Assembly: GCA_023140195.1 (NCBI GenBank)
Contig: JAGLME010000018.1
Coordinates: 62,001-126,000 of the forward strand
Direction of reading: 5' to 3'
DNA from: Thermoplasmata archaeon
GTDB lineage: Archaea > Thermoplasmatota > Thermoplasmata > RBG-16-68-12 > SOIM01
Length of the DNA stretch: 64,000 nucleotides
Positions 36,898 through 45,762 of this stretch are shown in pieces. The translations under genes were made by a program, and so were the position numbers. How positions within the stretch are numbered: position 1 is the first letter of the stretch; every line of letters starts with the position of its first letter. A model generated the notes under the pieces. It saw nothing but the letters and a program-made list of their open reading frames with translations. It did not search any database and was not told where the DNA came from.

Positions 36898-38028
36898 TCA
36901 TCGTACACCCTGCGGAGGCTCTACTTCTACGCTCCTTAGGGTCACGTTCTCGCCCATCATTCTGAATTCGCTCACTGTTAGCCTGACACCGTCGGCAACT
37001 CTTGCAGCTAGTTTCACCTGTCCCGTGATTCGAATAGAACCGTCCTCTTTGGCTCGGACAAGCTCAGCGAAATCGACCGATTCTAGATGCGGGTCTTCCC
37101 CAGGACAACCAAGATTGTTGGGGTCTTTTCCGTGGATAATTGCAGGAACAGCGATACGAATTGGGATAGCGTTAGTAATCTCATGTTTCATTAGGACAGA
37201 TTTCAGATCTTTGAGATTGAGAATCGCCAAGACTCCCGTGATTACAGCCTCTCTGAGTGGCGCAGCCAATTCTGTTGCCTCCAAGTACAACACATCTGTT
37301 GTCTTGGTGCTATGCTGGATTGAGACCCTAAGTTCTCTTAGCCGGCGAAATATCTCGATGCCATCATCGAATTCATTCTCAAGCAAAGCCTTGACTCCTG
37401 AGAGCCCCTGGTGTTCCCATTGATGTCCACATTCAGGGCAGGTGTACTTGAACCTTTTCGCAGCATAGTGCTTCTCTAGTGTGGGATTCAGCGCTTCCAG
37501 GCCCAGCCAGTAAGATGAGAAACGGTCAATCATATCCGTTTCTCTCGCTGCCTTTCTATACCATCTTACAGCTCTACCCAGGCGGTCACTCGTTTTTGGA
37601 TCAGCTACTGTATCAAATGCTACCGTCAGTGTGTTCATTGTTTTCGTATCGAGGCTTCCTTTGGAGACTTGCGAGTGGGGAACGCCGAAGTATTGGATAA
37701 ATGATCGATTCTCGATTTCGGGGGTAGTCTCGTACGCCAAGTCGGTCTCTAGATGCGGTATTCCCACACCAGAACAGAAGGACATAACACTCAGGACGCC
37801 TTCCGAGAGTTCCCGACCCCTTGACATGGCATCTTCGATATCTTCAGCTTCTAGTATTGCGTGAATCTCCAGTCCAATCTGGTACTCTCCGCCTTCCGCG
37901 TCTTTTTCTGTGAGCTTGCCAACAACTACGGTGGCGATTGTTTTGCCTTGGTCCCTGAATTCATACTTCATGGGTTCATCAATTCTCAATGCCGGGGACA
38001 CTGTATATAGAACGTTGAATTCTGGCAT
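36898..38028 (-). CDS. HEPN-domain protein (ApeA-like C-terminus) with zinc knuckle
   Basis: 376 residues. The C-terminal half resembles the ApeA-type HEPN domain: RFSSYWLGLEALNP near 169, a zinc site inserted at about 197-206 (CPECGHQWEH), then RELRVSIQHS with the R-x4-H motif (Arg234, His239) that forms the RNase site in many HEPN proteins. The N-terminal 150 residues are a beta-rich domain of unknown role. HEPN proteins occur in phage defence, toxin-antitoxin and RNA-processing systems; no antitoxin partner is obvious here. ATG 38028 lies six bases after AAGGAGG. Confidence 0.6.
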   Translation of the reverse strand: MPEFNVLYTVSPALRIDEPMKYEFRDQGKTIATVVVGKLTEKDAEGGEYQIGLEIHAILEAEDIEDAMSRGRELSEGVLSVMSFCSGVGIPHLETDLAYETTPEIENRSFIQYFGVPHSQVSKGSLDTKTMNTLTVAFDTVADPKTSDRLGRAVRWYRKAARETDMIDRFSSYWLGLEALNPTLEKHYAAKRFKYTCPECGHQWEHQGLSGVKALLENEFDDGIEIFRRLRELRVSIQHSTKTTDVLYLEATELAAPLREAVITGVLAILNLKDLKSVLMKHEITNAIPIRIAVPAIIHGKDPNNLGCPGEDPHLESVDFAELVRAKEDGSIRITGQVKLAARVADGVRLTVSEFRMMGENVTLRSVEVEPPQGVR

Positions 38029-38077
38029 TCTCATCCTCCTTATTCTGTTTTTTCTCCATGAATGCGCCAATCTATCT

Positions 38078-39601
38078 CTATGGATTAATCACTCTAATTG
38101 TATCGCTCCCCTCGAACTCTGCCCCATCATACAAAGAACCCGATATTCTCAGAACAACCTCATCACTCGGCGTAAGAATCCTCTCAACCTCAGCCCTATC
38201 GAACTTCACCATCCTCTCCATTATTCCATCATTGTCATGGTCGACTATATAGGAATCCTCTGATGTCACGAAACCATATTTCTCGTCCAGGATTGGGGAG
38301 ATGGCACCATTCAGCAAGATTGAGGATGCGTTGATGTCCCTTACATCAGCACCTTCTAGTTCGATGTAGGCGGTTATGAACTTGCCTTTGGATTTGAGGT
38401 TAAGGGTGTTGGGGTCTATATCAACAGATGTTTCGATTTCGCTTGTTGGAAGCTCACTGGTCGTCGCGTACTTTGTATAGCCTTCGCGGGAAACTGGATC
38501 CCATTGAAGATAGGTGATGTGAATCTCATCTCTCCCATCTATTCGCATCGAAGGGAAGTCGCCAACCCACGCACTACCGTTCTCGTCCACAATCTCAATT
38601 TGCCAAGACGATCCGTTCCACCAGGCATGTCTCAGACTTGCGTCTCCACCTTCATACCCAATGTGAGGGTTTCCTAGAGAATCGAGGTCTAATGACGTAC
38701 CTGGCCCTATCATGGTGTCAATCGTTGTGTTCTGCCACTTGCCCAACACTCTAGTTGCATACTTGAGTGTACCGGCACGCCCTCCCTTATACGAAATGTG
38801 GGGATTTCCATATCTATCCACCTTGATGGAACTCCATCCACCAAGGCTCCACATACCCGAAGGATCATCGCCATCTATCCTTTGTATGCTCCAACTAGTG
38901 CCATTCCAATGGGCGTACCTTAGTTCATTCAGAGCCATGTCCTCGTAGCTGATGTGTGTGTGATCTTCCGAATCAACAAAGAGAGATGGGGACCTTATGT
39001 CTCCTCGAGAGTCCACAATCTCGTAATCCCATGTTCCGTTGAAGTTCAACTCTGCTAACCATAGATCCTTATCGGTAGCCCACTTGAGATAGCATATTCG
39101 GGGCAATTCCTTTGAATCCATGTCCAGTGCTATCGATGGCCAAACGGAGGTGATGGGGTCCACAACGTCGAACGTCCAATTTCCGCCACCCCAATAAGCC
39201 ATCTTGAGGGCACTGCTATCTGGATGGGGATGCGCATTCCAATGAGCTATCATTGGTATGTCTCTGGAATCCAGAATCAATGAGGATATCCACCCTGAAC
39301 CAGATCTGTTATCTATCGTCTGAAGAGACCAGGACCCCTGATCCCACGTTGCGTAACTGAGGACATATTCTGGATACTTGCGGTAGGAGATGTGGGGCAG
39401 ATAGGATGAATCTATATCGATAGAGCTTTGGATTCCTTCGTCAACGACGTAGATGTGCCATTCGTTCTCAGAGACGGAAAGATTCTCAGACAACTTCTCG
39501 AATACTCCTCCTTGAACGGGGATCACGCTCATCGCGAATAGACAGCAGGAAACCGATAGAGTGAGGATTACTCGCCCTCTTTGGAGGCAATTGTCTGTCA
39601 T
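38078..39601 (-). CDS. Secreted beta-propeller-like repeat protein
   Basis: 507 residues from ATG 39601. A hydrophobic signal segment (VILTLSVSCCLFAMSVIPV) is followed by seven or more repeats of about 50 residues with the theme S-I-x-L-D-S-x-x-x-P-x-I-S-Y, each ending in YATW- or AHWNG-type strands (LRYAHWNGTSWSIQRIDG), likely a propeller. The last 110 residues (ETSVDIDPNTLNLKSKGKFI onward) resemble the repeat-end modules of other archaeal surface proteins. GGAGGGAG lies ten bases before the chosen ATG. It lacks a clear membrane anchor, so it may be released or bound to the surface layer. Confidence 0.7.
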   Translation of the reverse strand: MTDNCLQRGRVILTLSVSCCLFAMSVIPVQGGVFEKLSENLSVSENEWHIYVVDEGIQSSIDIDSSYLPHISYRKYPEYVLSYATWDQGSWSLQTIDNRSGSGWISSLILDSRDIPMIAHWNAHPHPDSSALKMAYWGGGNWTFDVVDPITSVWPSIALDMDSKELPRICYLKWATDKDLWLAELNFNGTWDYEIVDSRGDIRSPSLFVDSEDHTHISYEDMALNELRYAHWNGTSWSIQRIDGDDPSGMWSLGGWSSIKVDRYGNPHISYKGGRAGTLKYATRVLGKWQNTTIDTMIGPGTSLDLDSLGNPHIGYEGGDASLRHAWWNGSSWQIEIVDENGSAWVGDFPSMRIDGRDEIHITYLQWDPVSREGYTKYATTSELPTSEIETSVDIDPNTLNLKSKGKFITAYIELEGADVRDINASSILLNGAISPILDEKYGFVTSEDSYIVDHDNDGIMERMVKFDRAEVERILTPSDEVVLRISGSLYDGAEFEGSDTIRVINP

Positions 39602-39692
39602 CTCCTGATACTCCCTCCTCATCTTCCAATCTAATTGCACTGTCAAAATGGTTCTCGGCACATATAAAAGTTACCTGAGCCAGTATTTCCAG

Positions 39693-39766
39693 CGGGCCCG
39701 ATGGGATTCGAACCCATGACCAATCGGTTAAGAGCCGACCGCTCAACCTGGCTAAGCTACGGGCCC
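39693..39766 (-). tRNA. tRNA-Lys (anticodon CTT)
   Basis: On the minus strand the sequence folds as a cloverleaf: acceptor GGGCCCG pairs with CGGGCCC, the anticodon loop is CTCTTAA (anticodon CTT), and the T-loop is TTCGAAT with stem ATGGG/CCCAT. It has 74 bases, discriminator G, no encoded CCA and no intron. It lies between the secreted propeller gene and leuS on the same strand. Confidence 0.95.
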
Positions 39767-39810
39767 CCGACCAGTTGAATCGGAAGTTGTCTATTAAAAC
39801 TATCGCACGC

Positions 39811-42687
39811 TCACTCCACGAATATCGCGGGTCTCCACGGCGTCGCAAACCTGGCCTTCGACCTCGGATCGTACTTCGCCTCATCGTCTGCATCGAACAC
39901 TTCAACATCGCTTGAGAACTCGCCCTTCAAGAACTCGCTCGAATCTCCAAGGTAACCTCTCTCGTCGATAAGCTCTCCGAACCTCTCAAGGTCTTTTTTG
40001 GACATCCTGCCGATGTCCTTCACCGCTGTTCCAGCGAACTTTGAAGCTACACCCATCATTTCCTTCAGCTCCGGGTCTCCGGTGACCTTCTCCATAACCG
40101 CCCCCATCTCCAGTCCGTCCTCCTTGGCGAGTTCGATGGCCATCTGGTAGATCTTCGACTTCCACTCAGGAGAGGTGTAAAGGAATATCTTCTTAGGAGT
40201 GATCTTGGTGACTTTGAGAATCTCTCGGATGTCATCCAGGGTGGACTTGAGGAAGTCCTCTGACCTCTCCGCTACCGGATCGAGTCCTTCGGCATCGGGC
40301 TCGGGATATGGTGCCAGCGAGACGCAGCCTTTGTGACCCATCTTCTCCCAGATCTCCTCACAGATGAATGGAACGAACGGCGCCAGAAGTCTCGTTTCCA
40401 CATCCAAGTATAATCGCAGCGTCGCCCTATTGGGCACTTTGGACGTCCTTCTAAGATACCACGCCCATTCGCGTTGCAGGTCGAAGTAGCATATCTTCAA
40501 TGCGGTTCTGTGGTTCATCAGCTCCATCGCTTCCTCGGTCTCAACTATCGCCCTGGCCAGGATTGAATTGAACCATGCATCTATCGGTCGCCGCTCCTCC
40601 CGTGTTTCATGCTCCCCGGTCGCATAGTCGAACCAGTTCTCGAGCTTCCTGCCAATCGTATAAGCGAATTCGGGATCGAACGAAGGATCATCCAGGCCCT
40701 CCCCTCCTTGCGCGAGGGTAAGTCGTGTCGCATCAGCGCCCAGTTGTGTAAGGGAGTCTCTAAGCGTTCTGACATTGCCGAGGGATTTGGACATCTTCGC
40801 CTCCTTCATGGTGATGTATCCGTTCACGCCGAAACTCTTGGGCCAGTACTTCCTGTCGAATATGGCAACGTGGTTGAACAGCGCAAAACAAAGGTGGTTC
40901 TGGATCAGGTCCTTTCCCGAATGCCTTAGATCGAACGGGTACCAGTACTCGAACTCCCTCTTCATCTCAAGAAGCGAATCCTCAGGTATCCCCGTCTTTG
41001 CCGCAACATCTTCAGCAGTCCCGATGTCCTTGTAGATGAAATCGAACACATCCTCGGTAACCTTCTCGATGTCTATCTTCTGCAGTGTATGTGATATTGT
41101 ATAGTACGCCATGTAGATGGTGGAATCCGAGAGTGACTCGATCACCCACTTCTCGTCCCATGGAAGTCTGGTGCCCAGACCGAAATGATGTGTGCAGGCC
41201 CAGTCGTTCAGCCAATCAATGACATAATCGAACTGTTTTCTGGCGATCTCAGGATAGAGCGTCATCTGGTCCAGACATTCGTGGACCTTCAACTTCCACT
41301 GGTCATCGCTGTAGGCCAGGAACCACTGGTCATCCACTATCTTCACTACTGCAGGTGTGAGGCAGCGACAAACAACATCCCCGCTGGGCTCGTACATGGT
41401 CGACGCCTCCCCCTCGTCCATCATCTTCTCCTTGACCTCGTCCTTTGCCCTTATCACGGCCATGCCAGCGAACTCTTCGCAGATGCTCTTCATCCTTCCG
41501 TCGTAGAACCCGGCCTTGTAGACGTCTTCCTTCGCCTTGTGCAGTTTCTCCACTTCATCAAGGCTCTTGATGCCCAGTTTCTCAACGATATCCACCGCCG
41601 GCAGGTCTCCCCAGCCCTTGGTCTCAATGATGGCGATCGGCTCTATCTTCCTGACCTCTTCCGGGTCAAGCCCGTACTTCCGACATCCTTCCTCGTCTTC
41701 CTGCAGAACTCTCAATGCGACCCAGTCGTCCGGTGCGTCCGATGGAACGCTCGTCACAATTCCGGTTCCCCTCTTCTGATCGATGAACCGAGTTGGCAGG
41801 ACGATGATCTCTCTTTGAATAGCTGGCGCGGTCACATACTTGCCGATGAAATCAGATCCCTTGACCTTACCGATGATGTTGACCTCTCTCTTCTGGTCCC
41901 CGAGCTTCTCGGCGCATTCTTCATTGATGATCCATCGCTCTCCATCCACTTCGGCTTCAACATACTCGACGTCAGGGTCCATCCAGAGATTGGTCTGTCC
42001 GTAGACGGTCTCCGGTCTCAGCGTAGCAGCCAAGAGGTACTTACCTTCATAACCGAACTTGAGCAGCGTGAACTCGGACGGCGTCTCGCCTTCTCCTTGC
42101 GCCCTGTCATGGTCCCCCACCGGGGTCTCATCCTTTGGACACCATATTACTGGATGCTCACCGATCCTGACGTACCCCATCTCTTTGAGGCGGTTGAACT
42201 GCCACCGGACGAACTTGTCGTAGTGTGGATTGATGCTCGTGGTCCTGAAGGTCCTTGACCAATCAGTGGAGAGCCCGAATCGCGAGAGGTCTATCTTGTC
42301 CTCTTTCGGAAAGAACTCGATCCAGTACTTCTCATCTGCGAACTTGGATATGTCTCCTTCAGGGATGCCCGAGTTCTTCATGGTCTCGGCCTGTCTCGGC
42401 TCACCTTCGGCGATCCTCTTTGCCGCGGCGACAATTGGCATTCCGGTGCAGTGGAAGGCGAACGGCCACAGAACGTTGAACCCTTTCATCCGCTGGTAAC
42501 GGCTCATGATGTCGGGATGGAGATAGGTTATGCCTTGACCGATATGAAGGAACCCGTTGACATATGGATAGGGTGAGTTTGCGAAATACTTGGGCCTGTT
42601 CTCGTCCGCCCGGGCCTCGAACGCCTTGTCCTCGGCCCACTTCTTCATCCATTTATCTTCAATGATCTTCGCGTCGTATTCCGTCAT
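39811..42687 (-). CDS. leuS: Leucyl-tRNA synthetase, archaeal type
   Basis: The 958-residue class I synthetase has the HIGH-equivalent LHIGQ in SPYPYVNGFLHIGQG, the KMSKS loop (AKMSKSLGN) and a large CP1 editing insertion. Its length is normal for the archaeal/eukaryotic form. It charges tRNA-Leu in the cytosol. ATG 42687 is used; a TTG 18 bases upstream is also in frame but has no better ribosome site. tRNA-Lys lies just downstream. Confidence 0.97.
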   Translation of the reverse strand: MTEYDAKIIEDKWMKKWAEDKAFEARADENRPKYFANSPYPYVNGFLHIGQGITYLHPDIMSRYQRMKGFNVLWPFAFHCTGMPIVAAAKRIAEGEPRQAETMKNSGIPEGDISKFADEKYWIEFFPKEDKIDLSRFGLSTDWSRTFRTTSINPHYDKFVRWQFNRLKEMGYVRIGEHPVIWCPKDETPVGDHDRAQGEGETPSEFTLLKFGYEGKYLLAATLRPETVYGQTNLWMDPDVEYVEAEVDGERWIINEECAEKLGDQKREVNIIGKVKGSDFIGKYVTAPAIQREIIVLPTRFIDQKRGTGIVTSVPSDAPDDWVALRVLQEDEEGCRKYGLDPEEVRKIEPIAIIETKGWGDLPAVDIVEKLGIKSLDEVEKLHKAKEDVYKAGFYDGRMKSICEEFAGMAVIRAKDEVKEKMMDEGEASTMYEPSGDVVCRCLTPAVVKIVDDQWFLAYSDDQWKLKVHECLDQMTLYPEIARKQFDYVIDWLNDWACTHHFGLGTRLPWDEKWVIESLSDSTIYMAYYTISHTLQKIDIEKVTEDVFDFIYKDIGTAEDVAAKTGIPEDSLLEMKREFEYWYPFDLRHSGKDLIQNHLCFALFNHVAIFDRKYWPKSFGVNGYITMKEAKMSKSLGNVRTLRDSLTQLGADATRLTLAQGGEGLDDPSFDPEFAYTIGRKLENWFDYATGEHETREERRPIDAWFNSILARAIVETEEAMELMNHRTALKICYFDLQREWAWYLRRTSKVPNRATLRLYLDVETRLLAPFVPFICEEIWEKMGHKGCVSLAPYPEPDAEGLDPVAERSEDFLKSTLDDIREILKVTKITPKKIFLYTSPEWKSKIYQMAIELAKEDGLEMGAVMEKVTGDPELKEMMGVASKFAGTAVKDIGRMSKKDLERFGELIDERGYLGDSSEFLKGEFSSDVEVFDADDEAKYDPRSKARFATPWRPAIFVE

Positions 42688-42773
42688 GTCCGACCGCCAG
42701 AACAATGGAATCTTGAGTTATAGTTTTTGTTTGCGAAGACCTCATCGGCATACGTCGTAAGACATCGGCAAAG

Positions 42774-42785
42774 GTTATTTATATC
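42774..42785 (+). promoter_or_regulatory. TATA box of the RHH regulator gene
   Basis: TTATTTATATCC is a good archaeal TATA element. Transcription would begin near 42808, leaving a leader of about 75 bases that contains an inverted repeat. Confidence 0.6.
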
Positions 42786-42839
42786 CAAGTCGCTATGTCC
42801 GTTTTACACCGTCTCAATTTTGTTCGGGAAACCTTGAAT

Positions 42840-42853
42840 ATGACGAACGTCAT
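42840..42853. promoter_or_regulatory. Perfect inverted repeat, candidate operator of the RHH regulator
   Basis: ATGACG-AA-CGTCAT is a perfect 14-base palindrome with six-base arms, placed 30 bases before the RHH start and after its TATA box. RHH proteins bind as dimers to short palindromes and often repress their own genes, so this is a natural candidate binding site. Confidence 0.45.
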
Positions 42854-42883
42854 ACCGAATATTGAGAAATCGGTGGTGGATAA

Positions 42884-43267
42884 ATGGAGCAGCCCAAGGG
42901 AAGAATAACACTTCGCATGGAACCCAGTCATGTGGAGAGAATGGACACATTTCTGGACAAGACCGAGGATTTCGACAGCAGGTCGCAATTGTGCAGGGCA
43001 GCACTGGAGAACTTCATTGACCTTCTGGAGAGGAAGGGAGATGAGATCCTGGTGAGATTGCCGCCGTCCTTCCTTGAGTTGGTCGACAAGTTCGTGGAAA
43101 AAGGATTTTTCGACTCTAGGAGCGAAGCGGTCTCTACCGCACTGAGGAACTACTTCACCAAGGACGTGATTGCACAGATCACTCAGGACATAGAGGCCAT
43201 TGGGAAGGCAACCGATAAGCTCCCCGCCATCCGATTTGAAGACAAAGATCAGATCATACCTCGATAA
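42884..43267 (+). CDS. Double ribbon-helix-helix DNA-binding protein
   Basis: 127 residues with two RHH-like units. The first (about 6-45) is GRITLRMEPSHVERMDTFLD with FDSRSQLCRAALENFIDLLE; the second (about 55-95) is ILVRLPPSFLELVDKFVEKG with FDSRSEAVSTALRNYF. Each has the strand-helix-helix pattern of CopG/NikR-type repressors, so one chain could supply a whole DNA-binding unit. No separate ligand domain is present. GGTGG precedes the ATG. It lies upstream of the FtsZ-like gene and may regulate it or itself. Confidence 0.85.
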   Translation: MEQPKGRITLRMEPSHVERMDTFLDKTEDFDSRSQLCRAALENFIDLLERKGDEILVRLPPSFLELVDKFVEKGFFDSRSEAVSTALRNYFTKDVIAQITQDIEAIGKATDKLPAIRFEDKDQIIPR

Positions 43268-43340
43268 TCCATTGAGACGACACACGCCGCCAGAAAGCTG
43301 GGATGGGGCCGAACTAGCAAGGAAAAAGGTTCTATCATGC

Positions 43341-43382
43341 TGGGATGCACTCTAGGTCGAATCTAGGGATGGGATGCACTCT
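43341..43382 (+). repeat. 13-bp direct repeat upstream of the FtsZ-like gene
   Basis: TGGGATGCACTCT occurs at 43341-43353 and again at 43370-43382, 29 bases apart, or nearly three helix turns. Both copies lie in the 179-base gap between the RHH stop and the FtsZ-like start. They may be regulator sites or remnants of slippage. Confidence 0.4.
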
Positions 43383-43446
43383 CCCGCCCCGGTCTTTCTG
43401 GCACAAACCCCTTGCGGGACAGACAACAGCCACGTGGAGGCAAACG

Positions 43447-44247
43447 ATGAACGCAGCAACAACCGAAGACGACATAAGCAGAGTGGTCAGCACACTTTAC
43501 GCAGACGCATTGGAGCCAACGATATGCGCAATGGGTTGTGGTGGTGCCGGCTGCAACATTGTGAGCTTGGTGCACGGAAACGGCATCGAAGGCATACGAA
43601 CGATAGCGATGAACGTGGACCGGGAAGCCCTTGAGAAGACAGAGGCGGAAACGAAGATCTGCCTCAACAGGAAGAGGGAACCCAAACCGGGGACGCTCGA
43701 CTACTACGACGACCTGAACGTGCTACGCGAAGTGGCCGGACAGGAAGCTCTGGAGGCCGTGCAGTCCGGGATATTGTTCCTCATCGCCGGGATGGGTGGA
43801 AAGACCGGGACCGCCCTCGCACCAGCCATTGCAGAAGCCGCCAAGAAGAAAGGCATCGTGACCATCGCGATAGCGATTTCCCCGTTCTCCGAGGAAGGAA
43901 GGTCGGAAGAGGCCGAGAAGGGAATCCGAGACCTCAGAGAACATGCGGAATGTGTCATAGCCCTTGAGAACGATTCCCTGAAGGATGTAGGAATGGACCT
44001 GCCATTCAACCAGCTTGTCAGCGTGATGAACGAGATGGTAGCAAAGGTCGTGGAGAACGTGAAGGACTGGATATCCCACACCTTCCTGGCAACGATCGCC
44101 GGAGAAGTAGACGCGGTGGCCCAGGAATTCATGCACAGGCCCGAGATGGTCGGTATCGGGTTGGGGATGAACAATCCCCCGGGGGCGATCGAAGCGGAAA
44201 TAAACCCCATAACCATGGAATCTAACGGGATGATACTCAGAAAATAG
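43447..44247 (+). CDS. Short, divergent FtsZ/tubulin-superfamily protein
   Basis: 266 residues starting at ATG 43447, six bases after GGAGG. The nucleotide-binding part is present: MGCGGAGCNIVS (T1 loop, residues 29-40), IAGMGGKTGTALAP (T4 loop, 113-126, a variant of GGGTGTG) and ALENDSL near 172-178. The rest is short: FtsZ is usually 350 or more residues and CetZ longer, and here the second domain is truncated. The T7 loop that completes the GTPase site in the next subunit is not clearly kept (ENVKDWIS in place of N-x-D-x-x-D). It may not form ordinary filaments. Role in division or shape is unknown. Confidence 0.78.
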   Translation: MNAATTEDDISRVVSTLYADALEPTICAMGCGGAGCNIVSLVHGNGIEGIRTIAMNVDREALEKTEAETKICLNRKREPKPGTLDYYDDLNVLREVAGQEALEAVQSGILFLIAGMGGKTGTALAPAIAEAAKKKGIVTIAIAISPFSEEGRSEEAEKGIRDLREHAECVIALENDSLKDVGMDLPFNQLVSVMNEMVAKVVENVKDWISHTFLATIAGEVDAVAQEFMHRPEMVGIGLGMNNPPGAIEAEINPITMESNGMILRK

Positions 44248-44295
44248 GCCGAAAGTAGCAGTTGGTGGACCAATCGCAGCGCAGGACTCTTGCAT

Positions 44296-44306
44296 TACTT
44301 TTTATG
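44296..44306 (+). promoter_or_regulatory. TATA box of the YjbQ-family gene
   Basis: TTACTTTTTATGC has a TATA-like core that would start transcription near 44325-44330. That rules out ATG 44311 and favours TTG 44338 as the start of the gene. Confidence 0.5.
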
Positions 44307-44337
44307 CTGAATGGCATATTGCAGTCCGGGTGATGGC

Positions 44338-44757
44338 TTGGCTTTTCATGCAGATACGATCGAGTTCAAGACGAGCGGAGAAGTGGATATTAGGGACATA
44401 ACGAACGAAGTGGTCGGCATAGTGAGGGATTCCGGATTGAGCAATGGGATAGCATGCATCTTCACACCCAGTTCCACGAGCGCAATCACCACGCTGGAGT
44501 ACGAACCCGGATTGGTGAAGGACCTTCCCGACGCTCTGGAGAGGCTGTTCCCAAAGAGGGCCAGGTACGAGCACGAGATGAGGTGGCACGACGGCAATGG
44601 GCACTCTCACGTAAGGGCTTCGTTAATGAGTCCCAGCCTGAGCATACCTTTCGTTGAAGGTAGTCCAGTACTGGGAACTTGGCAGCAGATCGTCTTCGTG
44701 GAGCTCGATAACAAGGCTCGGAGCAGGAAGCTGCTGGTTCACTTGTTGGGTGAGTGA
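44338..44757 (+). CDS. YjbQ/UPF0047-family protein
   Basis: 139 residues. The sequence has the family pattern DIRDITNEVVGIVRDSG, IFTPSSTSAITTLEYEPG and WHDGNGHSHVRASLMSPS, with the D-G-N-x-x-S-H metal/active-site motif, and ends with a QQIVFVELDN strand. Some members have weak thiamine-phosphate synthase activity in assays; the cellular role is uncertain. TTG 44338 lies four bases after GGTGA and fits the TATA position. An ATG at 44311 would add nine residues but is too near the promoter. mptA follows on the same strand. Confidence 0.88.
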   Translation: MAFHADTIEFKTSGEVDIRDITNEVVGIVRDSGLSNGIACIFTPSSTSAITTLEYEPGLVKDLPDALERLFPKRARYEHEMRWHDGNGHSHVRASLMSPSLSIPFVEGSPVLGTWQQIVFVELDNKARSRKLLVHLLGE

Positions 44758-44809
44758 CCTTCCCGCTGGAAAGATAACCTTTTTAAGAAACAAGGGGATA
44801 GGACTGGCG

Positions 44810-45697
44810 ATGACGGGGGAGTGTTCCGGACCATGGTCCGACTTACAGAACCAGAAGGCGGAGAAACGCTTCAAATTGACACGAGTCGGTGTCACGGGCG
44901 TGAGAAAGCCAGTTTCTGTGAAGAGGCCGGGCAAGGTCGTCACTCTGAACATAGTTGTTGATGCTTTTGTCGACCTGCCATCGGACATGAAAGGTTCACA
45001 TCTCTCAAGGAACGTGGAAGTGATCGGGGAGATAGTGGACGAGAGCGTCAGGAAACCGGTGGAGAGCATTGAAGGCCTGACATCCGTGATATGCGAATCA
45101 CTTCTCGAGAGGCATGAGTACGCTTCTCTCTCGGAGACCCACATAGAGGCTGAATATTTCTTGGAACGAAAGACCCCACTGGGCAAGAAGAGCCTGGAAG
45201 GGTTCAAGATGTTCTCCAGCGCAACGGCGAAGAGAGGAGACGAACAGGGGGCAAAGAGAGAGATCGGCGTTGAGGTCGTGGGCATGACCGCCTGTCCATG
45301 CGCCATGGAGACCATCTGGGAGGAGATGGAATCTAAGCCTGAGAACGTGCCAATCATCACGCATAACCAGAGGAACCGGACGGTCATCCAGATGGACGTG
45401 CCGAACGGCGTCGACATCGAGGCCGAGGACCTGATAGCCCTCGTCGAGTCTTCCATGAGCAGTCCGACGTACGAGATCTTGAAGCGGAAGGACGAGGCCG
45501 CCGTTGTGCGGAACGCCCACGAGAACCCCAAGTTCGTCGAGGATGTCGTGAGGGGGATTCTCTCCTCGGTACTGGACAAGTACTCCGACTTCCCGGATGA
45601 GGCCTCCGTTCGGGTTAGAAGCGAGAGCGAGGAATCCATCCACAAGCACAACGCCTTTGCCGAGAGGGTGACCACGTTCGGTGAGCTCAGGGCATGA
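44810..45697 (+). CDS. mptA: GTP cyclohydrolase IV (MptA)
   Basis: 295 residues of the COG1469/FolE2 fold. KLTRVGVTGVRKPVSV is the start motif, GSHLSRNVEV follows, and ACPCAM near residue 163 holds the Fe/Zn-binding Cys and the catalytic pocket. ITHNQRNRTVIQM and HKHNAFAERV supply other family positions. MptA opens GTP to dihydroneopterin 2',3'-cyclic phosphate, the first step toward tetrahydromethanopterin and possibly folate. ATG 44810 is supported by CTTTTTAAG 20-30 bases upstream (leaderless). Its presence shows that the organism makes an archaeal C1-carrier pterin. Confidence 0.93.
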   Translation: MTGECSGPWSDLQNQKAEKRFKLTRVGVTGVRKPVSVKRPGKVVTLNIVVDAFVDLPSDMKGSHLSRNVEVIGEIVDESVRKPVESIEGLTSVICESLLERHEYASLSETHIEAEYFLERKTPLGKKSLEGFKMFSSATAKRGDEQGAKREIGVEVVGMTACPCAMETIWEEMESKPENVPIITHNQRNRTVIQMDVPNGVDIEAEDLIALVESSMSSPTYEILKRKDEAAVVRNAHENPKFVEDVVRGILSSVLDKYSDFPDEASVRVRSESEESIHKHNAFAERVTTFGELRA

Positions 45698-45762
45698 CGC
45701 TCCCAATCATGGTCATCGTCGAATAGAAACGGTTATTTGCTAGATATCCATTGACTGTTCCG

